A DNA stretch of 18,602 bases, taken from assembly GCA_017460265.1 (NCBI GenBank), contig JAFUBJ010000182.1:1-18602 (forward strand), in the 5' to 3' direction. Below, in pieces: positions 7,625 through 14,264 of the stretch. Under the pieces are notes generated by a model. The model was not told the DNA's origin and did not search any database. It saw only the letters and a list, made by a program, of their open reading frames with translations. The position numbers and the translations under genes are program-made. The stretch comes from Atopobiaceae bacterium (lineage in GTDB: Bacteria; Actinomycetota; Coriobacteriia; Coriobacteriales; Atopobiaceae). Within the stretch, counting starts at the first letter, position 1. Each line of letters starts with the position of its first letter.

Positions 7625-7664
7625 TTGTTTGTGCCTCGCTCTGATTCGTTGGCCATACTAAAGG

Positions 7665-7679
7665 TGTATACTGTATACA
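7665..7679 (+). promoter_or_regulatory. Palindromic operator and -10 box of the toxin-antitoxin operon
   Basis: A 15-bp odd palindrome (TGTATAC-T-GTATACA) contains TATACT (7667-7672), a good -10 box, and ends 15 nt before the antitoxin ATG. The -35 is weak, for example GATTC-like sequence near 7643-7648. The position is what is expected for autorepression by a ribbon-helix-helix antitoxin, alone or in complex with the toxin. Confidence 0.6.
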
Positions 7680-7693
7680 GATTGGAGGAGCAT

Positions 7694-7987
7694 ATGCCAA
7701 CAGTTGTCGTATCGGGGCGCGTGGACGAGGACGTCAAGGTTCGCGCAGATGCGGTCATACGCGCCGCCGGATCATCGGTTGCCCGTGTCATCAACGACGT
7801 GTGGCGTTCCATCGCCGATTCGGGCGAGCTGCCCTCCGCGCCCGAGCTCTCAAGCAAACAGTCAAAGAAACGCGCCGCCTTCGAGTCGTTCATGGAGTGG
7901 TTCGACGGTCTGCCTCCCCAGAATGAGACGGTTGCTCGCATGACCGACGACGAGATCCTTGCGGGTAGGCTGGATGACTACGCATAG
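7694..7987 (+). CDS. Type II antitoxin, RelB/DinJ-like ribbon-helix-helix protein
   Basis: A 97-residue protein. Its N-terminal half (VVVSGRVDEDVKVRADAVIR, then AAGSSVARVINDVWRSI) has the beta-strand plus two-helix layout of RelB/DinJ antitoxins, which dimerise to bind operator DNA. The C-terminal half is charged and likely the flexible toxin-binding part. The start ATG 7694 has GGAGGAG 3-4 nt upstream; the frame extends to 7625, but the extra residues would be translated from the palindromic operator. The last 14 bases overlap the PIN toxin gene, a typical antitoxin-toxin coupling. It would neutralise the toxin and repress the operon. Confidence 0.82.
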   Translation: MPTVVVSGRVDEDVKVRADAVIRAAGSSVARVINDVWRSIADSGELPSAPELSSKQSKKRAAFESFMEWFDGLPPQNETVARMTDDEILAGRLDDYA

Positions 7988-8426
7988 GATTCTCCTCGAC
8001 ACCAACGTCCTGCTTGATGCCGTTACTCCAGGTAGGCCGGAGCAGCGCGAGATTCATAGGCTGCTTGCTCGTTGCAACGGCGAGGGCGACAGGGGCATCG
8101 CATGCGGGCTCTCGTTCAAGGACGTCTACTACGTCACGCGCAAGCGTTTTGACGAGCCCACAGCGCGCCAGGCCGTCGAGTGGCTCACCAAGCTGCTCGT
8201 CATCGGTCCCATCAGCGCAGAGGAATGCCTTGATGCGCTCGGTTCGAACGAACCTGACTTTGAGGATGGCCTCATCAGGTCATGCGCCGAGCTCAACGAT
8301 TGTGACTTCATCATCTCGCGCGATAAGGACGCGTTTGCCGGATCGACCGTGCGCTGCGTCACCGCAAGGGAGTATCTCACGCAGGTAGTGCAGAAGGACG
8401 AGAGGCGCATGGGATTTGAGTGGTGA
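7974..8426 (+). CDS. PIN-domain toxin (VapC-like ribonuclease)
   Basis: A 150-residue PIN-domain protein, probably an Mg2+-dependent RNase that is held inactive by the preceding antitoxin. The first acidic residue is D9 in ILLDTNVLLD. The later acidic residues are in EPDFEDGLIRSCAE (D95, E97, D98) and the FIISRDKDAF stretch (D117, D119), which matches the common D-F-x-D-A-...-I-I-T-R-x-x-x-D-F pattern of PIN toxins. ATG 7974 is taken as the start, overlapping the antitoxin stop; a TTG at 7959 would add five residues. The natural target RNA is unknown. The pair may stabilise this segment of the chromosome or respond to stress, as is usual for the class. Confidence 0.85.
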   Translation: MTTHRILLDTNVLLDAVTPGRPEQREIHRLLARCNGEGDRGIACGLSFKDVYYVTRKRFDEPTARQAVEWLTKLLVIGPISAEECLDALGSNEPDFEDGLIRSCAELNDCDFIISRDKDAFAGSTVRCVTAREYLTQVVQKDERRMGFEW

Positions 8427-8519
8427 GCACGCTCAGCGAGCAGCTCATGGGTAAGGAATTCCCTACGGAGATGGAGCTCGAGGACCTGTCCATTTGTCAC
8501 GGCGACAAAGCGTCAGAAC

Positions 8520-8548
8520 TGTCGGGTCCGTGTTTTGCGGGCCCGACA
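8520..8548 (+). terminator. Terminator after the toxin gene
   Basis: An 11-bp stem with one G-U pair (8520-8530 with 8538-8548), loop TGTTTTG, followed by TTTCGCTG. It lies 93 nt past the toxin stop. It isolates the toxin-antitoxin operon from the gene at 8632. The rest of the gap (8549-8631) has a 7-bp hairpin (8584-8590 with 8606-8612) but no clear promoter that I can name. Confidence 0.65.
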
Positions 8549-8631
8549 TTTCGCTGTAGCGATGCGGCCTCCCCAAACTGCATGATTGCCCCAGGTACGT
8601 AGAACGGCAATCTACCAGTGAGGAGAGGGAC

Positions 8632-9960
8632 ATGGCATTTCCAACCAGCGAGATTCCGCGCATGACGCCCAACAACATTTCTGACTTGGGCCTGCGCGAC
8701 GAGGACTCGGGGCTCCGTGTGTTCCGTGGCATCTGCAGCCCGTGGGACAAGATCAAGAGCTTCCGCGAGGCATACAAGTTTGCCATCCGTCACGCGGCCG
8801 AGATCGCAGTGGGCTACAGCCACGCCCTGCGCATCGTCGAGCCCGATTACGAGAAGGCTCAGACGCTCATCTCCGACAGCTGGGCTGAGGGCATGGACTA
8901 CACCTGGCTGCCCGGCTCCGACACCCTTGCCGACTACGAGGACCGCTTTGACGTGCCGCCGTTCTGGAAGCAGGGCGTGGTACGCGCGGCGCTCTACGCC
9001 GACAAGGGCGACCAGATGACCCTCATCCCCGGTCATATCTGGTACACCGACAATGACCGCTTCGAGAAGGAGATCCATCGCTGTGCCTTCGATATCGCCG
9101 GTCCCGAGACCTGCGACCTCTCACTCGGTGGGGGCAGCCACTTCTGCTATGGCCTCGCGGGCAAGCGCCTCAACGGCTACGACCCCGAGCGACTGGGCTG
9201 CGGCGATGACTACTGCTTGGCCGTTCAGGAGAGCCGCGAGCGCTACGGCAAGCATTCCAACTCCAACGAGAACGACGAGTGGGACGAGAACGGTCGCGAG
9301 TGGGAAGGCTGGGGTCCCACCGGCGGTGGCGAGCGTCCCAAGGGCATGCCGCACAAGAAGGAGGTCGAGTTCCTGACCACCGGTTGGTTTGAGAGCCCCA
9401 CGGGTGCCAAGTGGACCGCCGGCGAGATGTACCAGGACTTCGCCAGCTGGGGCCTTGCCTACACCCCCAACATCATCGACGTGTTCCGTGCGCTCGACGA
9501 TGGTAAGGACGAGATTGCCTTCCATGCCGCAGACGTCATCCTCGAGGCCATGGGCAAGGCGCAGTTCGTGGACTACGAGGCCCACGATGCCGCGCGTGAG
9601 TGGATGGGTGTGCCCGCCGACGTGGACGACGGTCGCGTGATGGCTGGCTGGATCTCCATGGTCATGCAGGCCCGCGGCGTGCCCGTGTGGTTTGCCGAGT
9701 TCACCCCCGAAAAGTGCGTGGTAGAGCTTGAGTACTTCCGCTTCGGCCTCATGAGCATGTATCCCGAGCTCGTCCAGGGCTACGAGGCGCTCTTCAACGG
9801 TAACGTCAAGACGCTCGTGGGCGCCAACTGGGCGGTCGACGCCGAGGAGTTCGAGATGGACGACGAGGACGAGACCCCGTGCGTGCGCTTCACCATCCAG
9901 AAGCGCCCGATTGGCTTCCGTCGCAAGAAGCCGCACCTGCACGACTATGACCTCGACTAA
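8632..9960 (+). CDS. Conserved-type protein of unknown function with Cys-rich motif, next to GcvT-like gene
   Basis: A 442-residue soluble protein without a signal peptide or membrane helices. I do not recognise it with certainty. The middle section has C151, C161, C172, C190 and C195, the last two in LGCGDDYC. The order (helical part, Cys-x9-Cys, then G-D-D-x-C before a beta strand) recalls the C-terminal part of V4R-type and 2-amino-thiazoline-4-carboxylate hydrolase-like small-molecule domains. The C-terminal half (PEKCVVELEYFRFGL to PCVRFTIQKRP) has a similar layout, hinting at an internal duplication. The ribosome site GAGGAG precedes the ATG. It lies 42 nt before the GcvT-like gene, so the two are probably co-transcribed and may act on the same substrate. 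Family and function are tentative. Confidence 0.6.
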   Translation: MAFPTSEIPRMTPNNISDLGLRDEDSGLRVFRGICSPWDKIKSFREAYKFAIRHAAEIAVGYSHALRIVEPDYEKAQTLISDSWAEGMDYTWLPGSDTLADYEDRFDVPPFWKQGVVRAALYADKGDQMTLIPGHIWYTDNDRFEKEIHRCAFDIAGPETCDLSLGGGSHFCYGLAGKRLNGYDPERLGCGDDYCLAVQESRERYGKHSNSNENDEWDENGREWEGWGPTGGGERPKGMPHKKEVEFLTTGWFESPTGAKWTAGEMYQDFASWGLAYTPNIIDVFRALDDGKDEIAFHAADVILEAMGKAQFVDYEAHDAAREWMGVPADVDDGRVMAGWISMVMQARGVPVWFAEFTPEKCVVELEYFRFGLMSMYPELVQGYEALFNGNVKTLVGANWAVDAEEFEMDDEDETPCVRFTIQKRPIGFRRKKPHLHDYDLD

Positions 9961-10002
9961 CTCGCGCTTCCGCTAAACACTTCTGCCTTTGAGGAGGCCT
10001 CC

Positions 10003-11016
10003 ATGAACAACCTGCTTTGGAACAACAAGATTGCGGCGAAGGAGCACGCTGCCGTGCGCACCACCGCTGGCTGGTACTATTTCACGCACCACATCATCGA
10101 GGTCGAGGGCCCGGATGCCGCAACGCTTCTCGACTACGTCTACACCAACGACATCGCCGGCCTGGCCGTGGGTCGTGCCCGCTACACCCTGCTTCTCGGC
10201 CTCGACGGCGGTGCCCAGGACGACTGCATCATCTTCCGCATCGAGGACCAGAAGTACTGGATCTCCACGCTCCACCGTCCGCGCACCCTCGTGGCGCTCA
10301 CTGCCAATAAGGGTGACAAGGACGTCGACTTCCGCTCCCGCACCGAGGAGCTGGACATGTACGCCGTGCAGGGCCCGCGTGCCAAGGAGCTCGTGAACGC
10401 TGTAGTCGCCAATCCCGTGGATGACTACAAGTTCTTCTCGATTCATGACAACAAGCTGGGCGACATCGACATCAAGGTCGCTCGTGCGGGCTACACGGGC
10501 GAGAAATGGGGCTACGAGATTTACTCCGCCGCCGAGAATCACGAGGCCGTCGAGGAGGCTCTCCGTGCCGCGTCGCCCGAGTTCGACGCCCTCCAGGTGA
10601 CCACGCTCGACGTCATGGCCTACACGTTGGCTACCGAGGCCGGCCTCGTGCTGGTGCCTGACATCGACCGCTCCACCCCCTTTGAGTGCGGCATGGAGCG
10701 CTACATCAAGTGGGACAAGGAGTTTGTGGGCAAGGAGCAGGCGCTTGCCGCCAAGGACGCGCCCAAGAAGCTGCACATGTGGGGCATTACCGTTGACCAG
10801 AAGGACGCGCGCCTGCATGGCGGCCCTTACGGCGCTCCGGTGAAGAAGGACGGCAAGGAGATCGGCCGCGTCTCCAAGTACACCTTCGGCTTTACCGTGG
10901 ACAAGGGCGTGGGCTTCATCCTGGTGGACGAGGGCTCGATACAGCCCGGTGACGAGGTCATCCTCAACTGGGACACCGTGGCCAAGGTCTGCGAGCTGCC
11001 CATCCTCAAACGCTAA
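10003..11016 (+). CDS. GcvT-like tetrahydrofolate-dependent methyl/aminomethyl transferase
   Basis: A 337-residue protein of the GcvT/YgfZ family, a little shorter than true glycine-cleavage T protein. Visible family features are the N-terminal TNDIAGLAVGRARYTLLL segment, DGGAQDDCIIFR (the DD-x-x-x-x-R motif carrying the presumed catalytic Asp), VQGPRAKEL, the hallmark GYTGEKWGYEI at 163-173, the EAGLVLVPDIDRSTPFECG stretch, and the C-terminal barrel ending GDEVILNWDTVAKV. Members transfer a one-carbon group from amines, methoxy-aromatics or thioethers to tetrahydrofolate. The absence of gcvH/gcvP nearby and the company of hydrolases and SDR genes suggest a catabolic demethylase rather than glycine cleavage. 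GAGGAGG precedes ATG 10003. Confidence 0.85.
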   Translation: MNNLLWNNKIAAKEHAAVRTTAGWYYFTHHIIEVEGPDAATLLDYVYTNDIAGLAVGRARYTLLLGLDGGAQDDCIIFRIEDQKYWISTLHRPRTLVALTANKGDKDVDFRSRTEELDMYAVQGPRAKELVNAVVANPVDDYKFFSIHDNKLGDIDIKVARAGYTGEKWGYEIYSAAENHEAVEEALRAASPEFDALQVTTLDVMAYTLATEAGLVLVPDIDRSTPFECGMERYIKWDKEFVGKEQALAAKDAPKKLHMWGITVDQKDARLHGGPYGAPVKKDGKEIGRVSKYTFGFTVDKGVGFILVDEGSIQPGDEVILNWDTVAKVCELPILKR

Positions 11017-11037
11017 GGTCAATCGACCAGTTCCATC

Positions 11038-11091
11038 GCGCCCCCCGGCGCCCGGACAACCAGCCTGGTTGCCCGGGCGCCGGGGGGGCGC
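11038..11091. terminator. Bidirectional hairpin between convergent genes
   Basis: A very GC-rich outer stem of 18 pairs (11038-11055 with 11073-11091, one bulged G) is stacked on an inner 6-bp stem (CAACCA 11057-11062, TGGTTG 11066-11071) with a GCC loop. It lies between the stop codons of the GcvT-like gene and the leftward regulator gene, so it can serve both strands. T-runs are poor on either side. Confidence 0.75.
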
Positions 11092-11117
11092 CATTTCCTC
11101 ATGCGTGTCGTGCCTGC

Positions 11118-12704
11118 CTATGCAAACTCGTCGATGTCCGCTTCGGCAAGGGCGCGCTCGATGTCGGGTAGATGTAGGCACATGCGCAGGTACAAGCGCC
11201 GGTCAGGGTCATCAAGGTCCACGTACTCGCGAATCTTCTCAAGGCGCTGCACGAGCGTAGAGCGATGCAGAAACATTGCTTTGGCGGTTCGCGAGGCATT
11301 GCAGTCGTGGTCAAGGAAGGAGCGCAGCGTCTCGATGTGGTCGGCGCCACCCGCTCGAGACGCGCGTGCTAGGTGCACCAGCTCCGGCGCGATGACCATC
11401 TGGGAGGGAAACTCGCCGCAGCAGTTTGCGAGCATGTAGTCGAGCGCGTAGTCGCCAAAGAGGTACCAGCTTCGGGTGGGATCGGCCTCAAACCCAGCGT
11501 CCAAGGCGCAGATGGCCTGCAGGTAAAAGTCACGTGCGTGGAACACGTCCGCAAAGGTTCGGCTGATGCCAGCCTTGAAGTTCATGTCTTTAAGATAGGC
11601 GTCCAAGGGGTCGCAAATCTCATCGATGCGATGCTTGCCCGGGCCCAACAGGCAGAAGGCAACGATGGCGTCATCAAAGACGATGACGTATGAATCCGAG
11701 AGCACGTTTTCCACGGTCTCGCACAGGTACCCCTCGGGCAGGTTCTTGCCATGGTTGGCGCTTTGGATAACCACGCAGCACCAGTGATGCCGATCGAGGC
11801 TCTCTACCCCAAGGTTGAACCGTGCGATGTCAAGTGCATGGCTCATGTCTGACTGGCTTACGGGAAGGCACGTAAGAAGCTGCTCAAACACCACCTTCAG
11901 GGTCATGAACTGCCCATGCGACGTGCGCGAGCGTACGGTGAGCGCTTGGCGAATGAATCCGGCAAAGGTTTGGAAGAGCTCGAGGTCGCTCGTGCGCAGC
12001 GGCCGAAGGTCTTCCTGCAGGGAGCAGGTGCCGATGTATGAGTCACCCAGAAAGAGGTTGATGCAATAGTTGTCGCCGCGCCCCGGTTCCTCGGTGAAGT
12101 AGGGTTCGCGGTTTCTTATAGACCGTGAGCCAAACTTGTTGATGATGGGTGTCTTTTCCGCAGGTACGCGTGCGTAACGTTCGCTCATTTCCATGTGACG
12201 GGCAGCGCCCTCGCCAGTGACTTCGCAGTAGGCAAGGACACGCAACTCGTAGTCGGTGACAGTTATGCGGTTCTCAAAGATGGGGATGGACGCCTCCACC
12301 ATGTCGGGGAGCGCGCCTCCAGTCGTGGCTAAGGACTGCAAGCGTTGTCCCCAGTCAAGAAGCCTGCGCAGTATGCGCTGCACCGCGTTGAAGACGCCCA
12401 TGAGGTCGTCGTGGGCATTGGCCACATAGATGACCTCGCCAGGCCACATGTTCCAGACCTTGGGCGGCTTCGTGCCGACACAGATGATGAGGCAGCCGTC
12501 AAGGGGCTTGTTGGGGAGGTCGGAGGTGTGGGCGATGTAGGTCTGACCACGTTCCACGGACATTCCGCGTTCGTAGAAGATGGGCAACGTAACGGGCTTG
12601 TCGCCAATGCCGCGGCCAACGCGGTCGAGGACATAGCGCTGCGAAAGCAGGTCGTAAAGCACGTCTGTAGAGATGTCCACGGTGTCTCCGGTCTCCTGAT
12701 ACAC
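11118..12704 (-). CDS. PucR/CdaR-type transcriptional regulator
   Basis: A protein of about 528 residues, transcribed leftward. The C-terminal end carries the PucR helix-turn-helix (residues about 456-510: HIETLRSFLDHDCNASRTAK and HRSTLVQRLEKIREYV, followed by LDDPDRRLYLRM), as in PucR, CdaR and related activators of catabolic operons. The N-terminal part (PIFYERGMSVERGQTYIAHT and following) resembles the N-terminal module of such regulators, and the middle may bind ligand. GTG at 12704 lacks a good ribosome site; GTG at 12680 has GGAG 5 nt upstream and would give 520 residues, so the start is uncertain. It faces away from the SDR-to-phosphotriesterase operon and converges on the GcvT pair. 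It is the natural candidate to control both, in response to the substrate or an intermediate. Confidence 0.85.
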   Translation of the reverse strand: MYQETGDTVDISTDVLYDLLSQRYVLDRVGRGIGDKPVTLPIFYERGMSVERGQTYIAHTSDLPNKPLDGCLIICVGTKPPKVWNMWPGEVIYVANAHDDLMGVFNAVQRILRRLLDWGQRLQSLATTGGALPDMVEASIPIFENRITVTDYELRVLAYCEVTGEGAARHMEMSERYARVPAEKTPIINKFGSRSIRNREPYFTEEPGRGDNYCINLFLGDSYIGTCSLQEDLRPLRTSDLELFQTFAGFIRQALTVRSRTSHGQFMTLKVVFEQLLTCLPVSQSDMSHALDIARFNLGVESLDRHHWCCVVIQSANHGKNLPEGYLCETVENVLSDSYVIVFDDAIVAFCLLGPGKHRIDEICDPLDAYLKDMNFKAGISRTFADVFHARDFYLQAICALDAGFEADPTRSWYLFGDYALDYMLANCCGEFPSQMVIAPELVHLARASRAGGADHIETLRSFLDHDCNASRTAKAMFLHRSTLVQRLEKIREYVDLDDPDRRLYLRMCLHLPDIERALAEADIDEFA

Positions 12705-12716
12705 ATCTTTTCAGGA
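12694..12716 (-). promoter_or_regulatory. Small inverted repeat at the regulator start
   Basis: TCCTGA (12694-12699) and TCAGGA (12711-12716) are separated by 11 nt and flank the GTG at 12704 of the PucR-type gene. It may be an autoregulatory operator or a small hairpin affecting translation. The arms are short, so chance is possible. Confidence 0.25.
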
Positions 12717-12893
12717 AACAGTATGTTGCGCACTGGCCTGTTGGCGCGCGACGGGTCGGCACGCGGTTTCCTCGCTGTCATTTTGTCGATATGACGTGGC
12801 CTTAAACCAACATCTTTGCTGTATCGAGCTTGGGCCCGCGCACGGTAGCGTACAGGCATCGAGATAGTCGTCATCACATCCGAGGAGGACAAC
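12705..12893. promoter_or_regulatory. Divergent promoter region, PucR-type gene / SDR operon
   Basis: This 189-bp gap separates the leftward regulator and the rightward five-gene operon, so at least one promoter in each direction should be here. The only clearly visible signal is the strong GAGGAGG ribosome site at 12882-12888 for the rightward SDR gene. I could not identify a convincing -35/-10 pair by eye. Short related motifs TATCGAG (near 12822) and CATCGAG (near 12858) are possible repeat half-sites. Confidence 0.4.
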
Positions 12894-13895
12894 ATGGGAC
12901 TGTTTGACGGACGCGTCGCCATCATCACGGGCTCGGGCCAGGGCATCGGCTTCGAGCTCGCAAAGTGGATGGCAAACGAGGGCTGCAAGATCGTCACCAA
13001 CAACCGCAAGCCGGGCTCGAGCCTGCAGGCGCATGACGGCAAGGTCGTCAAGCTCCTCCCCGAGGACGAGGAACGCATCCGCGCCATCATCGGCGATGCC
13101 GAGACCGCGGCCAAGGCGATCAATGACGCTGGCGGCGAGGCTATTCCCGTCTACGCCAGCGTGAACACCCCAGAGGGCTGCAAGAAGCTCGTCGACGCCG
13201 CCATCGAGAAGTGGGGCCGCATCGACATCCTCATCAATAACGCAGCATCCACCTGGACGGGCAACATCAAGGACATGACGCCCGAGCAGTGGGACGTCTG
13301 CATTGATTCCAAGCTCAACGGTACGTTCTACCTCATGCACTACGCGCTTCCGTACATGATTGAGCAGAAGTACGGCCGCATTGTCAACGTCTCCTCCCAA
13401 GGATTCTACGGCCTCGAGGGCATGGCAGCCTACTCCGCGGCGTGCTGCGGCATCTGGGCCTTCACCAAGGCGGCCGCCCAGGACCTTATCGACTACAACA
13501 TCACCGTCAACGCTTACACGCCGCTTGCGGCTACGCGCAGCTGGTTCAACATGCTGGCAGAGTATCGCGAGGAGGGCATCGACCCGGAGGACATCGAGGA
13601 GGGTAGCCCCGACGGCATGAAAACCCCTCCTGACTGGATGGTTCCCGCCATCGCCTACCTGGCCAGCGAGGAGTTCACCACCACGGGCATCATGTGCAAG
13701 ATCGAGGCTAACGGCGACCTCGCCATGTACACCGACCCGGAGGAATACAACAACGTGGGCCTCGACCTCGTTGAGCGCAAGAGCGCCTACACCTTTGACG
13801 AGCTGCGCGTGCTCTTTGACAAGGAGCACCTGCTCAAGGACGTGTGGACGCGTCAGACTACCCTCGCCGTCACCAAGAGCACCTACGACGAATAA
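12894..13895 (+). CDS. SDR-fold protein lacking the catalytic lysine
   Basis: A 333-residue short-chain dehydrogenase/reductase-fold protein. The cofactor motif TGSGQGIG is at 12-19, NNAA replaces NNAG, and the N-L-N-G-T segment is present. The catalytic S167 (VSSQGFYG) and Y180 are in place. The residue expected to be Lys184 is Cys: the sequence reads Y-S-A-A-C-C-G. The layout (MGLFDGRVAIITGSGQGIG and a roughly 25-residue insert after the second strand) recalls the dehydrogenase part of MFE-2/17-beta-HSD4-like SDRs. A C-terminal extension of about 60 residues follows the SDR core. It is the first gene of the probable catabolic operon, with GAGGAGG 5 nt before ATG. Either it uses another base, or it is not a redox enzyme. 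The fold assignment is firm; the activity is not. Confidence 0.85.
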   Translation: MGLFDGRVAIITGSGQGIGFELAKWMANEGCKIVTNNRKPGSSLQAHDGKVVKLLPEDEERIRAIIGDAETAAKAINDAGGEAIPVYASVNTPEGCKKLVDAAIEKWGRIDILINNAASTWTGNIKDMTPEQWDVCIDSKLNGTFYLMHYALPYMIEQKYGRIVNVSSQGFYGLEGMAAYSAACCGIWAFTKAAAQDLIDYNITVNAYTPLAATRSWFNMLAEYREEGIDPEDIEEGSPDGMKTPPDWMVPAIAYLASEEFTTTGIMCKIEANGDLAMYTDPEEYNNVGLDLVERKSAYTFDELRVLFDKEHLLKDVWTRQTTLAVTKSTYDE

Positions 13896-13962
13896 CGACA
13901 ACTAGGCACGACCGCCCGAAGGGGCGTAAATTCGAGCAGGCCATCAAACAAAGGAGAAGATA

Positions 13963-14184
13963 ATGGCCATTACCGTCAAGAGCAAGGTCAAGGACATCAT
14001 CAACAACCCGCAGGCCCTCGCTATCGTCAAGGAGCTCAAGCCCGACTTTGACGAGACCAACCCTGGCATGAAGGCCGCCTACGGCATGACCCTCAAGGCA
14101 CTCCTCGCCTTCCCGCAGACCAAGTGCCCCAAGGACGTCCAGAAGGCCATCGCCGAGGCCCTCGAGGCTGCGAACATCGAGTAG
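13963..14184 (+). CDS. Small helical protein of unknown function
   Basis: A 73-residue protein, mostly predicted helix, with no membrane segment and one cysteine. The pattern is IINNPQALAIVKELKPDFDE, then a GMTLKALLAFP motif and a final amphipathic helix (VQKAIAEALEAAN). From memory it resembles a short helical module (D-N-P-A-A...L-x-x-x-x-P, then G-M-T-L) sometimes found at the C-termini of larger enzymes in anaerobic bacteria; here it stands alone. The start is supported by AAGGAGA 5-6 nt upstream. It sits between the Lys-less SDR gene (67 nt away) and the alpha/beta hydrolase gene, so it may be a partner or regulatory subunit of one of these enzymes. That is inference. Confidence 0.78.
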   Translation: MAITVKSKVKDIINNPQALAIVKELKPDFDETNPGMKAAYGMTLKALLAFPQTKCPKDVQKAIAEALEAANIE

Positions 14185-14216
14185 CGCATCTCCGCTGCAC
14201 CGATAGCTAACGGCTT

Positions 14217-14246
14217 GGGCCTCCCGTCGAGCAGGGCGGGAGGCCC
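14217..14246 (+). terminator. Hairpin within the operon, before the hydrolase gene
   Basis: A perfect 10-bp stem (GGGCCTCCCG 14217-14226 with CGGGAGGCCC 14237-14246) has a 10-nt loop and no T-run. The ribosome site of the hydrolase gene follows within 8 nt. It may partly terminate or protect the upstream mRNA, so that the first two genes are expressed more than the last three. Confidence 0.55.
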
Positions 14247-14264
14247 CTCGCGTAAGGAGTGAGC

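Noticed and set aside
8420..8602. 60-codon rightward frame after the toxin gene
   Set aside because: It starts at a GTG overlapping the toxin stop, without a good ribosome site, and runs through the terminator hairpin at 8520-8548; the second half looks non-coding.
10003..11016. True glycine-cleavage T protein (gcvT)
   Set aside because: No gcvH or gcvP in the neighbourhood and a diverged substrate-side segment; kept as GcvT-like only.
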